Position numbers and translations under genes: made by a program. The notes under the pieces are model-generated. The model was given only the letters and a program-made list of their open reading frames with translations. It was not told the origin of the DNA and did not search any database. Source: CAZAKZ01 sp964485695 (GTDB lineage: Bacteria; Planctomycetota; JAFGQW01). Taken from it: a DNA stretch of 53,583 nt. Below are positions 1 through 8,102 of this stretch, one piece after another. Within the stretch, counting starts at the first letter, position 1, and every line of letters begins with the position of its first letter. The DNA is taken from assembly GCA_964485695.1 (NCBI GenBank), contig CAZAKZ010000021.1, positions 1-53,583 on the forward strand, read 5' to 3'.

Positions 1-40
1 AAACGAGCAGGACGCGCTTCAGTCCGCAGCCTCCTGGAGC

Positions 41-478
41 TTAACGGCATTGCCTCTCGAGGACACCTATCGCCAGCGGTCGATGGCTGATCAGGAGAGC
101 ACGCATCATCCGGGAAGCTACGAGGTCCGCGATCCACCATCGCCTTCCCCTCACGGTCAGCAGCTCTGCTTCCTCCAGGATTCGTTCAGGATAGCAAGAG
201 GCGATTTGGTCGTAAAACGACGTGCCAAGCAGGACCAACCCAATATTCTCCAGCCCGGAGTGCACGACTTCTCGAAAGGGCAGGAGAATGCGCTCGACTT
301 GACCTGCCACACGGGCAGCCAGGCCTTCGGTCGCAACCTCGAGGAGGCCCAAGGGAATCTTCAACTCCGACAGGTCCGCTAGAATCCGCCGGCACCTGAA
401 TCGGTCACCCTCCAGGAGTCGGTCCATCGCCGCCATGCCTCTGGCCCTGACAAATTCCGTAGAAATGCAATCGCTCAT
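41..478 (-). CDS. hypothetical protein, 145 aa
   Basis: I do not recognise this protein. The reading frame is open on the minus strand and continues upstream to a possible TTG start at 604 (187 aa). I chose the ATG at 478 because GAGG lies five bases before it. The product is mostly predicted helix and has no signal peptide, membrane segment or obvious catalytic motif; the C-terminal third is rich in Leu, Arg and Ile. Third codon positions are moderately GC-rich, as expected for this genome, which is the main support that it is real. It is divergent from the riboswitch-controlled gene to its right. The overlapping plus-strand frames are less convincing. Confidence 0.4.
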   Translation of the reverse strand: MSDCISTEFVRARGMAAMDRLLEGDRFRCRRILADLSELKIPLGLLEVATEGLAARVAGQVERILLPFREVVHSGLENIGLVLLGTSFYDQIASCYPERILEEAELLTVRGRRWWIADLVASRMMRALLISHRPLAIGVLERQCR

Positions 479-711
479 GGTGGCCTCAAATCCTTGCACC
501 CGCATTCCCCTGGTCAGGGCCTGTCGTGTTTGCCGGATATTTCCCACTTCAAACTCGCCAGGTACAATAAAAAGGAAAGGCCGGATACGGAAGAGTGTAA
601 TCAAGACTTTTTTTTCTCAAATCGAGCCGCTAACTTACTAATTCTCAATATGTTACTGATGAAAATAAAATTTATTCTCACAACTATTCTAGTTTTTACT
701 ATTAATACAAT

Positions 712-739
712 TTGTATTCTTGTCCCCCTGCGGTATACT
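712..739 (+). promoter_or_regulatory. candidate promoter of the riboswitch transcript
   Basis: TTGTAT at 712-717 and TATACT at 734-739 are 16 bases apart, at the edge of an AT-rich island (about 600-740). Transcription would start near 746, just before helix P1 of the riboswitch, which is the positional support. The -35 match is weak. Confidence 0.4.
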
Positions 740-749
740 CCTCTCAGAC

Positions 750-862
750 CCTTCGATTCAAGGCAAACCGCCTGAAAAGGCGAGACGCAAAGCCAAGGGC
801 CTACCCCGTCCCCGGACGATTGACTCACCCGGAAGGACGGCATGGCAGCCGGTTGCCGAAGG
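750..862 (+). promoter_or_regulatory. c-di-GMP-I (GEMM-I) riboswitch aptamer
   Basis: This is the cyclic di-GMP class I aptamer. Visible elements in order: closing helix CCTTCG (750-755) with CGAAGG (857-862); the conserved GGCAAACC (762-769); a five-pair hairpin CGCCT-GAAA-AGGCG with the GAAA tetraloop (769-782); GACGCAAAGCC (784-794); GGGCCTA (797-803); a second hairpin CCGTCC (806-811) with GGACGG (835-840); and the receptor-side strand ATGGCAGCCGGTTGCC (842-857). The order, spacing and identity of these blocks match the GEMM-I consensus closely. It lies 62 bases before the start codon of the secreted glycosidase-like gene and points the same way. Confidence 0.92.
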
Positions 863-872
863 ACAATGAGAA

Positions 873-921
873 TTCCTCTCCGGCACCGACTGCGTGTTTC
901 GAAGCATTTGCAGGGGAGGAA
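873..921 (+). promoter_or_regulatory. expression platform: Shine-Dalgarno sequestering helix
   Basis: The very strong Shine-Dalgarno GGGGAGG (913-919) precedes the ATG at 925. The upstream strand TTCCTCTCC (873-881) can pair with GGGGAGGAA (913-921) as nine pairs with one G-U, just downstream of the aptamer. No U-tract follows it, so control of translation initiation is more likely than transcription termination. Which ligand state exposes the site cannot be read from sequence. Confidence 0.55.
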
Positions 922-924
922 ACA

Positions 925-3453
925 ATGCTCACCAATGCTCTGAACAGAGCTCTCTTCCTGACCTTGTCCTTCTTGTTTCTGTGTACTTCAGGAACAGCCG
1001 GGCAGTCGAAATACCGCATCCATTCGGAAAAGAACCGCTTCCTCATCGAGAATCGGGCCACGAAGCAGGTGCGGGAATTCGACATGTGGAGTACCCGGCT
1101 GGCCAACGCCGTCTTCGACTCGAGGTTCACCGACCGCGTCATCGCCAACCTGGATGACTATCTCAGGTATGGCGTCAACACCCTGTCGGTGGGCATCCAG
1201 GGCGGCAATCTGGGCTCGGTCAACTTCAACAAGCTCTATCCTCGTGTGTATAATTCGAACGGTTCCCTCAAGCTCGAATGCAAGGTCTGGAGCGACCTTC
1301 GTCGCCTGCTCGACGAAACCGACAGGCGCGGCATGGTGCTCATCATCCAGTACTGGTACTTCAAGCGGGATGAAAACGTACCGTCGGAGACCGCCGCACT
1401 GGAGGTGACGAGACGGGTCACCCGGTGGCTGGAGGCCACGGGACACCAGAATTACATTCTGGACCTGGTCAACGAATTCGGTCACCCCGAATACAGCAAG
1501 CGCAGCCTCTTCTCCACCGTGGGTGGCGCCTTGAAGCTCCTGAACGCGGTGTACGAGGAGGACCCGGATCTCCTGGTGGGCATGAGCCCGCCCGGCAGGC
1601 TGTTCAGCCCGGAGGGATACGTGTCCACGTCCAGCGGCAAGAAATGGGTGGCCGCCACGGTGACATATTCCCACAACCAGCCCGCCGATCCCCGGAATCC
1701 CTCCGCTTACTACCTGCATGGGCTCCCGAATGATCCGCTCGGGAAACCGTACGTCAACAACGAGTTCAACAAGCAGCTCGGCTACGAGAAAACCATGCAG
1801 AAGAACCCGCGCACCGGCCTCTATACTCTGGGACACTGGAACCAGACGACGGTCGACAACTACATCAAGGACATCCTCGAGATCCGCAACCTCGGAGGAT
1901 ACGCCAATGTCTTCTCTCACCTCCAGCAGTATCTCACCAGGGAATCCGACCTGCCGGTGGCCGAGATCGGACCCTCCGGCACGCAGCCCGAGGCCACGGC
2001 CGGCGGCGGCGAGCCCTCCATGCACTGGCTCTTCGAGGCCATTGCGAAGATCAGAAAAATAGGCCCCATCGCCAGGAGACACGACTTCAACGATCAACAC
2101 AGCGCAGGAATCGAGACGGAGCTGGAAGGCCGGTGGGTGATCGAAAACGGGAAGTTCCGGCAGGAGGATTCGAATGCAGCGCTGGCCTATGCCCGCGTCG
2201 CCGGTCCCTCCAGCACGGATCTGGAGATCAGCTTTGAAGCCGCCTTCCTCGGTCAGCCAGGAGGGGGTCGGTTCGGCATCCAGCTGGGCGCGGCATCTCC
2301 TGCCGGCCCCGCATACCGACTTCTGATCAGCCAGGACCAGATCGTCCTCGACCAGATCGGAGGAAGCCTTCCCCCCAAGGCCGTACGCTACGCCAGGAAC
2401 CTGTCGGATCAGTACTGCTTGAACCTCAGGGAGGGGCGAGTGTCCGTCAAGGTCAACGGCACCACCGTCATAGACCTGGACGACGTCACTCCCCTCGACG
2501 GTCGAAACCTGCTCCTGGTAACCCGGAATGCCTCCGCCGCCTTCGACAACATCCGGATGGGCCCACTGGCTTCCGTGACCTTCGACAACGGCAAGACCGG
2601 TGAATGGGAACCAGCGGATCCGAAGGCATGGGAAGTCGTGGCCCGGGCCGGCTCGGGCGGCGACAAGGTGTGGAAAGTCAAGCTGGGAGGCAACGAGGCC
2701 GGCCACGCCATCCTCGATCGTGCTCTTGGAGATTTCGAGTTCCAGTTCGAGGTTGATCTCCAGTCGGCCATCTTCACCGGGCTGCGCTTCCGAACCGATG
2801 ATCTGGCCTCGCCCCTGGGAGACGGCTACCTCCTGCGCCTCATGAAGGACGGCACCATCGCTCTGGACCGCATCGAGACCCCCTCCTCTCCTCCCAAGGG
2901 ACTGGCGTTCAGCTGGGTCTCCATCAATCCGGCCTCGGTTCTCTTGCGGGTGGCCGTAGAAGGCCCCCGCATCCGGGTGTTCGTGGATGGGAAACCCGCC
3001 CTCGACGCAGTCGACACCGGTCTACCCCTCACCGGAGGCGGCCTGGTGCTCCTTGCACAGGGCGGACCCGCACAGTTCGACGACTTCCATCTCCAGACCG
3101 GATCCAATCTGTTTCCGGAAACTGGGGCGAGCGCCGTGACCCCGGAGCCGCTGGGCAAGGGATTTACCCTGGTGACCCTGGACCCCGACGGACTCCTGGA
3201 CTTCAAGAACATCTGGCTTCTCCTCGACAAGAAGGACTCCCATGGGTTCCAGGACGTCTCCTTCGTGCTGGATCCGCGGCTGGAGTTGTTCGAGATCACC
3301 TCGACGCCCTGCGCCAAGGGCGCCACGGCGAAGCTCCTGAAGTCGATCTACATCGGAAATGCAGGCTGGGTCCTGAGAATCGTCGGCATCGACCACGAGG
3401 GCAACACCTCCATAACCGACTACAAGCTCAATACGGGTGGTCTGGATTCATGA
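925..3453 (+). CDS. secreted glycoside-hydrolase-like (clan GH-A type) protein with lectin-like C-terminal domains
   Basis: The 842-aa product starts at ATG 925 behind GGGGAGG; the frame is open further upstream but that part is the riboswitch. Residues 1-27 form a signal peptide. Residues about 30-350 look like a TIM-barrel hydrolase: strand-like VNTLSVG (84-90), MVLIIQYWYF (137-146), and LVNEFGHPEY (181-190), where N183-E184 fits the Asn-Glu acid/base pair of clan GH-A; PYVNNEF (275-281) offers E280 as nucleophile. From about 375 to 760 there are two beta-sandwich segments resembling the laminin-G-like/DUF1080 fold, the second beginning with TFDNGKTGEW, then a short C-terminal domain. Substrate is unknown. 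It is predicted to act outside the cytoplasm, under c-di-GMP control through the upstream riboswitch. Gene reality is certain; the GH assignment is moderate. Confidence 0.85.
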   Translation: MLTNALNRALFLTLSFLFLCTSGTAGQSKYRIHSEKNRFLIENRATKQVREFDMWSTRLANAVFDSRFTDRVIANLDDYLRYGVNTLSVGIQGGNLGSVNFNKLYPRVYNSNGSLKLECKVWSDLRRLLDETDRRGMVLIIQYWYFKRDENVPSETAALEVTRRVTRWLEATGHQNYILDLVNEFGHPEYSKRSLFSTVGGALKLLNAVYEEDPDLLVGMSPPGRLFSPEGYVSTSSGKKWVAATVTYSHNQPADPRNPSAYYLHGLPNDPLGKPYVNNEFNKQLGYEKTMQKNPRTGLYTLGHWNQTTVDNYIKDILEIRNLGGYANVFSHLQQYLTRESDLPVAEIGPSGTQPEATAGGGEPSMHWLFEAIAKIRKIGPIARRHDFNDQHSAGIETELEGRWVIENGKFRQEDSNAALAYARVAGPSSTDLEISFEAAFLGQPGGGRFGIQLGAASPAGPAYRLLISQDQIVLDQIGGSLPPKAVRYARNLSDQYCLNLREGRVSVKVNGTTVIDLDDVTPLDGRNLLLVTRNASAAFDNIRMGPLASVTFDNGKTGEWEPADPKAWEVVARAGSGGDKVWKVKLGGNEAGHAILDRALGDFEFQFEVDLQSAIFTGLRFRTDDLASPLGDGYLLRLMKDGTIALDRIETPSSPPKGLAFSWVSINPASVLLRVAVEGPRIRVFVDGKPALDAVDTGLPLTGGGLVLLAQGGPAQFDDFHLQTGSNLFPETGASAVTPEPLGKGFTLVTLDPDGLLDFKNIWLLLDKKDSHGFQDVSFVLDPRLELFEITSTPCAKGATAKLLKSIYIGNAGWVLRIVGIDHEGNTSITDYKLNTGGLDS

Positions 3454-3513
3454 CTTCCGGTCTGGATCGGGAGGGCGGACCGGGATCGTGATTCCCTTCT
3501 GATTGAATCCCCG

Positions 3514-3550
3514 AACGGGGTCGAGCCGACCGGCTCGACCCCGTTTATAT
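3514..3550 (+). terminator. rho-independent terminator after the glycosidase-like gene
   Basis: Fourteen perfect pairs, AACGGGGTCGAGCC (3514-3527) with GGCTCGACCCCGTT (3532-3545), loop of four, followed by an imperfect T-rich tail TTTATATT. The tail is weak but the stem is very stable and lies 60 bases past the stop codon. Confidence 0.75.
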
Positions 3551-3608
3551 TCCTCTCCGGATTCCTAGCAGCTTGTGGATAGACGTCCGCGGGCTGCCAG
3601 AACGGGGA

Positions 3609-3637
3609 TAGAGAGTTCCATCCTCCGGCCGTATAAT
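3609..3637 (+). promoter_or_regulatory. weak candidate promoter of the prolyl isomerase gene
   Basis: TATAAT at 3632-3637 is a perfect -10 match; the best-spaced -35 is TAGAGA (3609-3614, spacer 17), a poor match. The rest of the 3551-3773 stretch shows no gene. Confidence 0.3.
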
Positions 3638-3773
3638 CACTTGTGGCCAACTCGCACGCCACTCCCGGATCGCCATCCGGCTCCGGGTATGCGGACGAGG
3701 GTCCACAGCCGATATCTGGATACGGAATCGAAAATCCGGCGCTTGGGCCTATACCTTTCCGGAGCAACCCCTC

Positions 3774-5867
3774 ATGGAGATCCAATACATGCAACGCATC
3801 GCCATCGTTTTCATCCTCCTCGCCGCTGCGGCAAGCGCCCAGATTCAACCCATGCCGGCGAAAAAATCCGAACCGCTGAAGTACCTCCCTCTCGATGAGG
3901 TCAGGAGACAGGTCGCCGAAGCCCGCGGTCTTCCGGGTCCCGAGGTGCCGACCCCGGAGGAGAGGACGAAAGTCGTGGCCGAGGTGGGCGGCGAGTCTGT
4001 CACCCTGGATCAGGTTCTCAGCGAGGTGCTCAGTCGGTTCGGTGGGCCGCTCATTCCGGGTCTTCTCAACCAGTCGGTGATGAGCATGGAGGCAACCAAG
4101 CGTAAGATACGCATCAGCGAGGAGGAATTCTTAGAAGCCGTCCGGACCTTCCTTGCGCAGAAGAAAACGGTGGATACGAAACAGTCGCTCCGGGAGGTGC
4201 TCAAGAACGCCACGCTGTCGTGGAACACATTCGAAAAGATGGTCTCCACCAGGGCCAAGATCGAAAAAACAGCGCGTGCCGACCTGAACATGCCCAAGTC
4301 AAACGTACCCCTCAATCCCTTCGTCCTTCAGATCTGGGCGGGCCAGAAGCTCAGGGGCCTCTACACCATGGAAATGAACCCGGTCAATCTCCCGGAGGGG
4401 ATTCTTGGCATGGTGAGGACCTCGCGCCAGGCCAGCGACACCGTGGAAACTCTGCTGGACGGCGGTTTCGCGGTCTCCGTCAGCAAAGATCCAAAGGCCC
4501 CCTCCGAAATCACCGCGACACCCGCCGGCGGCGGATGGCCGAGATACGTGATTCCCAACATTCCGATCCGGAAAATGTCCGTTGACGGGAACATCATCGA
4601 AGTGCCGGCGGTCGAGGCCATCCGGGCGGCCGCCGAGAAGACTCCAGGCATCGATTCAAGGAAAGTGGAGAGATACCTCCGCATCACGCCCGTCGAGGGC
4701 GTGGACACCGCGCTCGAGGTGCCCCGCGTTCAGGTCTCGAAGCAGGCCGACGAGAAGAGTTCAAAGACCATGGTTCCCCTGGCCGAAGTGATCGCGGCTC
4801 TGGGGAAAAAAGGCTACACCTTCAGGGACGACGGAACGGCCAGGCCCAAGGACGCCGAATGGCCGGCCTATACCATTCCGGTGGTGTGGATCTCCTCCAC
4901 GATCCCGAACTCCCTCCTGGGCGTTGTGAAGAGCCTCGCGGGACGCCCCTCGAACGTCGAGGCCCGATTTCGTCTGGACCGCAAGTTCGACCTACCCGAC
5001 GCTCCCGTGACCATGGTGAGCAAGGTAGACCGTGAGGTGGCTCTGGGACTCTGCTTCGGCAAGCTGAATTCCGTCCACTACGAGGAGGGCCTGGAGAGCC
5101 TCTCCCGGTTCATGTCCGCGAAGCAGGTCTTCAAGGCGATGGGCATCCAGGTGGATGAAAAGGCGGTGCAAGCGGTCATAAACGCCGAGAATGAGAAATT
5201 CAATCACCCGCTGTTCAACAGGAAGATGATTCTCCAGGCAAAGGGAACCAGTGTCTTCGACGAGGACCGCCTCATCTGGGTAGGAAACGGCGTGGATCAA
5301 GTCATCGGAACCGAGGTGGACGAGAAAGTGCTCCGCAAGTATTACCAGGAAAACATCCTCCATTTCGGCCAGGCCATGGTGGACGCCAGCCACATCCTCA
5401 TCGAGGCCAAGAACCCGAAGACCGGAAAGGCCGACTGGGAGAAGGCGCGGCGGCGCATCGACGAGATCGCCACGATGCTCTTCTCCCGCCCCCCTCGTGC
5501 GAGGCCCGCCTATTTCACGGGACTGGCCCGGCAGTTTTCCGAAGACAACCTTACCGCCGGAAAGGGCGGAAACCTCGGCCCCTTCACCCTGAGGGGGCAG
5601 CTGGCCCAGGGATTTGCCGATGCGGCATTCGCCCTCAGGCCGGGAGAGGTCTCCGCCCCCGTGAAGACCGTACATGGATACCACCTGATCCTCTGCAACA
5701 AGGTCACCCCTCCAGACCTGAAGAAGTTCGCGTTCGAGAAGAAGGAAACCCGGGAGCGCGTGAAAAAGGAATGGCAACAGGAGCGACGAGGTCGGTGGTT
5801 GAAGGAAAATATCCACGACAAGATGAAGGTGAAGAAGTTCTCGACCCTCTTCCCCGAACCCAAGTAG
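3774..5867 (+). CDS. secreted PpiC/SurA-type peptidyl-prolyl cis-trans isomerase
   Basis: A 697-aa periplasmic foldase candidate. Two starts are possible, ATG 3774 (GGAG eight bases upstream) and ATG 3789; both give a signal peptide ending near SAQ (21-23). Residues about 67-135 resemble the SurA N-terminal chaperone region (EVGGESVTLDQ). The parvulin domain spans about 535-645, with the landmarks ASHILIE, GGNLGPF and HGYHLILC typical of PpiC. The middle (about 230-420) carries two short related segments with a W-P-x-Y-x-I-P pattern, of unknown role. At about 700 aa it is longer than SurA (about 430 aa). The C-terminal tail is very basic and charged. It likely helps fold exported proteins; no operon partner overlaps it. 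Confidence 0.9.
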   Translation: MEIQYMQRIAIVFILLAAAASAQIQPMPAKKSEPLKYLPLDEVRRQVAEARGLPGPEVPTPEERTKVVAEVGGESVTLDQVLSEVLSRFGGPLIPGLLNQSVMSMEATKRKIRISEEEFLEAVRTFLAQKKTVDTKQSLREVLKNATLSWNTFEKMVSTRAKIEKTARADLNMPKSNVPLNPFVLQIWAGQKLRGLYTMEMNPVNLPEGILGMVRTSRQASDTVETLLDGGFAVSVSKDPKAPSEITATPAGGGWPRYVIPNIPIRKMSVDGNIIEVPAVEAIRAAAEKTPGIDSRKVERYLRITPVEGVDTALEVPRVQVSKQADEKSSKTMVPLAEVIAALGKKGYTFRDDGTARPKDAEWPAYTIPVVWISSTIPNSLLGVVKSLAGRPSNVEARFRLDRKFDLPDAPVTMVSKVDREVALGLCFGKLNSVHYEEGLESLSRFMSAKQVFKAMGIQVDEKAVQAVINAENEKFNHPLFNRKMILQAKGTSVFDEDRLIWVGNGVDQVIGTEVDEKVLRKYYQENILHFGQAMVDASHILIEAKNPKTGKADWEKARRRIDEIATMLFSRPPRARPAYFTGLARQFSEDNLTAGKGGNLGPFTLRGQLAQGFADAAFALRPGEVSAPVKTVHGYHLILCNKVTPPDLKKFAFEKKETRERVKKEWQQERRGRWLKENIHDKMKVKKFSTLFPEPK

Positions 5868-6358
5868 TTTATCCACAGGCTGCTAGGTGCAGACCCTAGG
5901 GGCGGGAAAACTCCTCCCTCCCCAGATGTAAAAATTTCACCCCTCTCCGCCCCCCTCCCCTCCTACCCCTTCGCCTGCATCTTCAGCCGCTATCCACGGT
6001 TAGGCACTTGTTCCCGCTAAGGCCCGAGCCAAGCAAGCCTTTTCGTGGTCATATCTATTCTTCTTCGTGCCCGGCAGTTACAGCATTTTCTCTCGAAGGT
6101 ACTGTTCAAGCACACCCCACGAGATGCCGATGGAATGGATATCTAGTCTAGACGAGGACTGTCCATGGACAACTTGGACTCTATCAAACGAGTTATGAAT
6201 CTACAGCCTGAAGCCAAACCAGCAGAGGTGAATACCCGATCCGGTGATACGGAGTTCGGTTTCACATCCTGTCCAGCTCCGAAATCCTGCTCCCTCCATT
6301 GTAGGGTTTCGCGCCTGGATCCCGCTCAACATCCCTACGCTCTGCAGGAGGCCGTGGA
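5868..6358. other. 491-base intergenic region before the signalling operon
   Basis: No convincing terminator follows the isomerase gene. The first 120 bases are strikingly C-rich. Two adjacent palindromes, GTCTAGAC (6146-6153) and GTCCATGGAC (6161-6170), lie just before and over the start of a candidate 65-codon gene (6165). No clear sigma-70 promoter was recognised. Confidence 0.5.
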
Positions 6359-6362
6359 ATGA
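6165..6362 (+). CDS. candidate small leader gene, 65 aa
   Basis: I do not recognise the product. The case for it is context: GAGGA stands six bases before the ATG, and its TGA overlaps the ATG of the next gene as ATGA (6359-6362), the same coupling seen between the next two genes. Against it, codon third positions are only about half GC, lower than the neighbours, and the start lies inside a 10-base palindrome. The peptide has three Cys in the middle and no membrane segment. It may equally be untranslated leader. Confidence 0.35.
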   Translation: MDNLDSIKRVMNLQPEAKPAEVNTRSGDTEFGFTSCPAPKSCSLHCRVSRLDPAQHPYALQEAVE

Positions 6363-7630
6363 TCCGAGTTCTGGCAGTCACCAGCGACAGGGAATACACC
6401 GAAGCCCTGAAATCCTACTTCAACTCCCTCGACGGATTCAGTGCACGAGGTGCCTGCTCCGAGGAAGAGGGATTCAAGGCTGTCGATGAGGGCGGAGCGG
6501 CCGACCTCCTGATCACCGAGGTGTGCAATCCCGCGGTGAACGGAACCCGGTTGATCCTCAAGCTGCGAAGACAACAGCCCTCATTGCCGTGCATCGCCCT
6601 CGCAAAACACGACGAGGATGAAACCCGGGAATTCCTCGAAACCCAGGGTATTCTCCGATACCTGGTGCAGCCGGTTCTCATCGAGGATTTGAAATCCGCC
6701 ATGGATTCGGTTCTGGAGGAGGCCAGGTCGCTGGGTTTCCAGGGGCACCTGCAAAGAATCTCTCTCCTCGAAATCATCCAGCTCTACTGCGCAACGGGCA
6801 AGACAGGACGGCTGGACATCTTCCACTGGGGAAGACACGGCGCCATCTATTTTGCCGAGGGCAAGATCGTCCATTCCGTTCAGGACGAGCTGGAAGGCCA
6901 GGAAGCCTTCTACCGTCTGGTGGGATGGGAATCGGGCACGTTCCGTGTGGAGTTCAATGTCCTTCCGTCCGTCGACACCCTGAGCCACGAGTCCTGGCAC
7001 GCCCTGTTGATCGAGGCGACTCGACGCCAGGACGAGGCGCACGCGAGTGAAGACCCGGCAGAAAGGGCGCCTCAAGCCGGCCCGTTTGCCCGGCCTCCCA
7101 TCAAGCGGGATCTCCCTCTTACGGTCGATCCCCCGGACCTCGAGATGATGGAAACGGGGTCCCGGTCCCGGCGTAACCATGCCGTATTGAAAGCGTTAGA
7201 GGTGAATGACCTTCTCACCATAGACGGCGTGGAAGGCCTCATCGTGGCCGACCGAAACGGAGTCGTACTCCAGACCGAGGACCTCGATGATTCCGAGGAA
7301 ACCCTGGGCACGCTCACGACATTCCTCGGCGCTTCCAGCGAAGCCACCCAGGAAGCCATGGAAGCCAATCGTTTCAAGTGTGCTCTCCTCGTGGAGCGCA
7401 ACCAGCGCAAACTCCTGGTAGTGAACACCCTGAACTTTTTCATTGGTATCATCGGATCCGCGCACGTCCATGGTGATCAGCTCCGCAAGGACGTCCTCGA
7501 ATGCGTGCGTTCAGCAGCGTCCACGCGGATTCCAGCCGGGGAGAGGAACAAGAGCGTCCGGAAACAGCGGACAGCCGTGACCGTGAAATCAAAGGTCAAA
7601 AAAACTGCAGCAATGGAGGCGGTACAATGA
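6359..7630 (+). CDS. pseudo-receiver + PATAN (DUF4388) + Roadblock/LC7 signalling protein
   Basis: The 423-aa protein starts at ATG 6359 after AGGAGG. Residues 1-120 have the receiver pattern, but the phospho-acceptor position is Glu (LLITEVCNP, E54) and the conserved Lys is Gln (LVQPV, Q104), so ordinary phosphorylation is unlikely. Residues about 125-215 match the PATAN/DUF4388 domain (GHLQRISLLEIIQL, GAIYFAEGKIVHS, GTFRVEF). Residues about 275-390 are a Roadblock/LC7 domain (VEGLIVADRNGVVL). The linker is Pro/Arg-rich and the tail very basic. Roadblock proteins commonly bind small Ras-like GTPases or act as dimeric scaffolds; no GTPase is encoded nearby. It heads an operon with another Roadblock protein and an ATPase fusion, suggesting a multi-protein cytoplasmic signalling complex. 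Confidence 0.88.
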   Translation: MIRVLAVTSDREYTEALKSYFNSLDGFSARGACSEEEGFKAVDEGGAADLLITEVCNPAVNGTRLILKLRRQQPSLPCIALAKHDEDETREFLETQGILRYLVQPVLIEDLKSAMDSVLEEARSLGFQGHLQRISLLEIIQLYCATGKTGRLDIFHWGRHGAIYFAEGKIVHSVQDELEGQEAFYRLVGWESGTFRVEFNVLPSVDTLSHESWHALLIEATRRQDEAHASEDPAERAPQAGPFARPPIKRDLPLTVDPPDLEMMETGSRSRRNHAVLKALEVNDLLTIDGVEGLIVADRNGVVLQTEDLDDSEETLGTLTTFLGASSEATQEAMEANRFKCALLVERNQRKLLVVNTLNFFIGIIGSAHVHGDQLRKDVLECVRSAASTRIPAGERNKSVRKQRTAVTVKSKVKKTAAMEAVQ

Positions 7631-8097
7631 GCCGGCTCCAGCTACTTCTCCAGGACCTGCACGCAATGCCCGGAGTCAATGGAGCGTTTCTCCATTCCCT
7701 GGAAGGAGTCATCGCAACCACATATTCCGATCACTTGCGGCCCCAGAAGGTGGGTCGTGTGTTCCTGAACGTCATGAGTGGTTTCTTTTCACTGGGCCAC
7801 TTCATTCAGGAGATTTACTGCAACTTCGACAACTCCGTTCTCATGGTTCGCCCCGTGAGTCGGGGCTGCATCCTTGCCGCCGTGTGCCAACCGGATGCCA
7901 CGTCGAGGCTGGTGGACATCTCCCTTGCCATGACAGTGAAGAGCATAGAAGAGGAATTGAACGGGTTGGAGCGCCTTCCCCCGCCGCTGGACGAACAGAT
8001 GGCGGTGGATCGGGCCGAAATCCAAACGGAGATCAACGACCGGGAAGCCGGAAATTCAGAGGTTAATAACACAATCGAGATACAGTCGGAGGGATAA
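7627..8097 (+). CDS. stand-alone Roadblock/LC7 domain protein
   Basis: The 156-aa product starts at ATG 7627, which overlaps the previous stop as ATGA; GGAGG at 7615-7619 supports it over the upstream in-frame codons. Residues about 4-120 have the Roadblock pattern: a first helix (LQLLLQDLHAMPG), a GAFLHSLEGVIA strand pair, a long middle helix and a second strand pair (NSVLMVRPVSRGCILAAVC). The last 35 residues are acidic and probably disordered. It likely dimerises, possibly with the Roadblock domain of the gene before it. Both neighbours are on the same strand and are almost contiguous, so co-translation is likely. Confidence 0.85.
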   Translation: MSRLQLLLQDLHAMPGVNGAFLHSLEGVIATTYSDHLRPQKVGRVFLNVMSGFFSLGHFIQEIYCNFDNSVLMVRPVSRGCILAAVCQPDATSRLVDISLAMTVKSIEEELNGLERLPPPLDEQMAVDRAEIQTEINDREAGNSEVNNTIEIQSEG

Positions 8098-8102
8098 TTC
8101 AC

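Noticed and set aside
988..2706. 572-aa open frame on the minus strand
   Set aside because: It lies antisense to the glycosidase-like gene and owes its length to high GC in the coding strand; it has no ribosome site and no recognisable domain.
5881..5905. CTAGG...CCTAG as a terminator of the isomerase gene
   Set aside because: Only five pairs and no T-tract.
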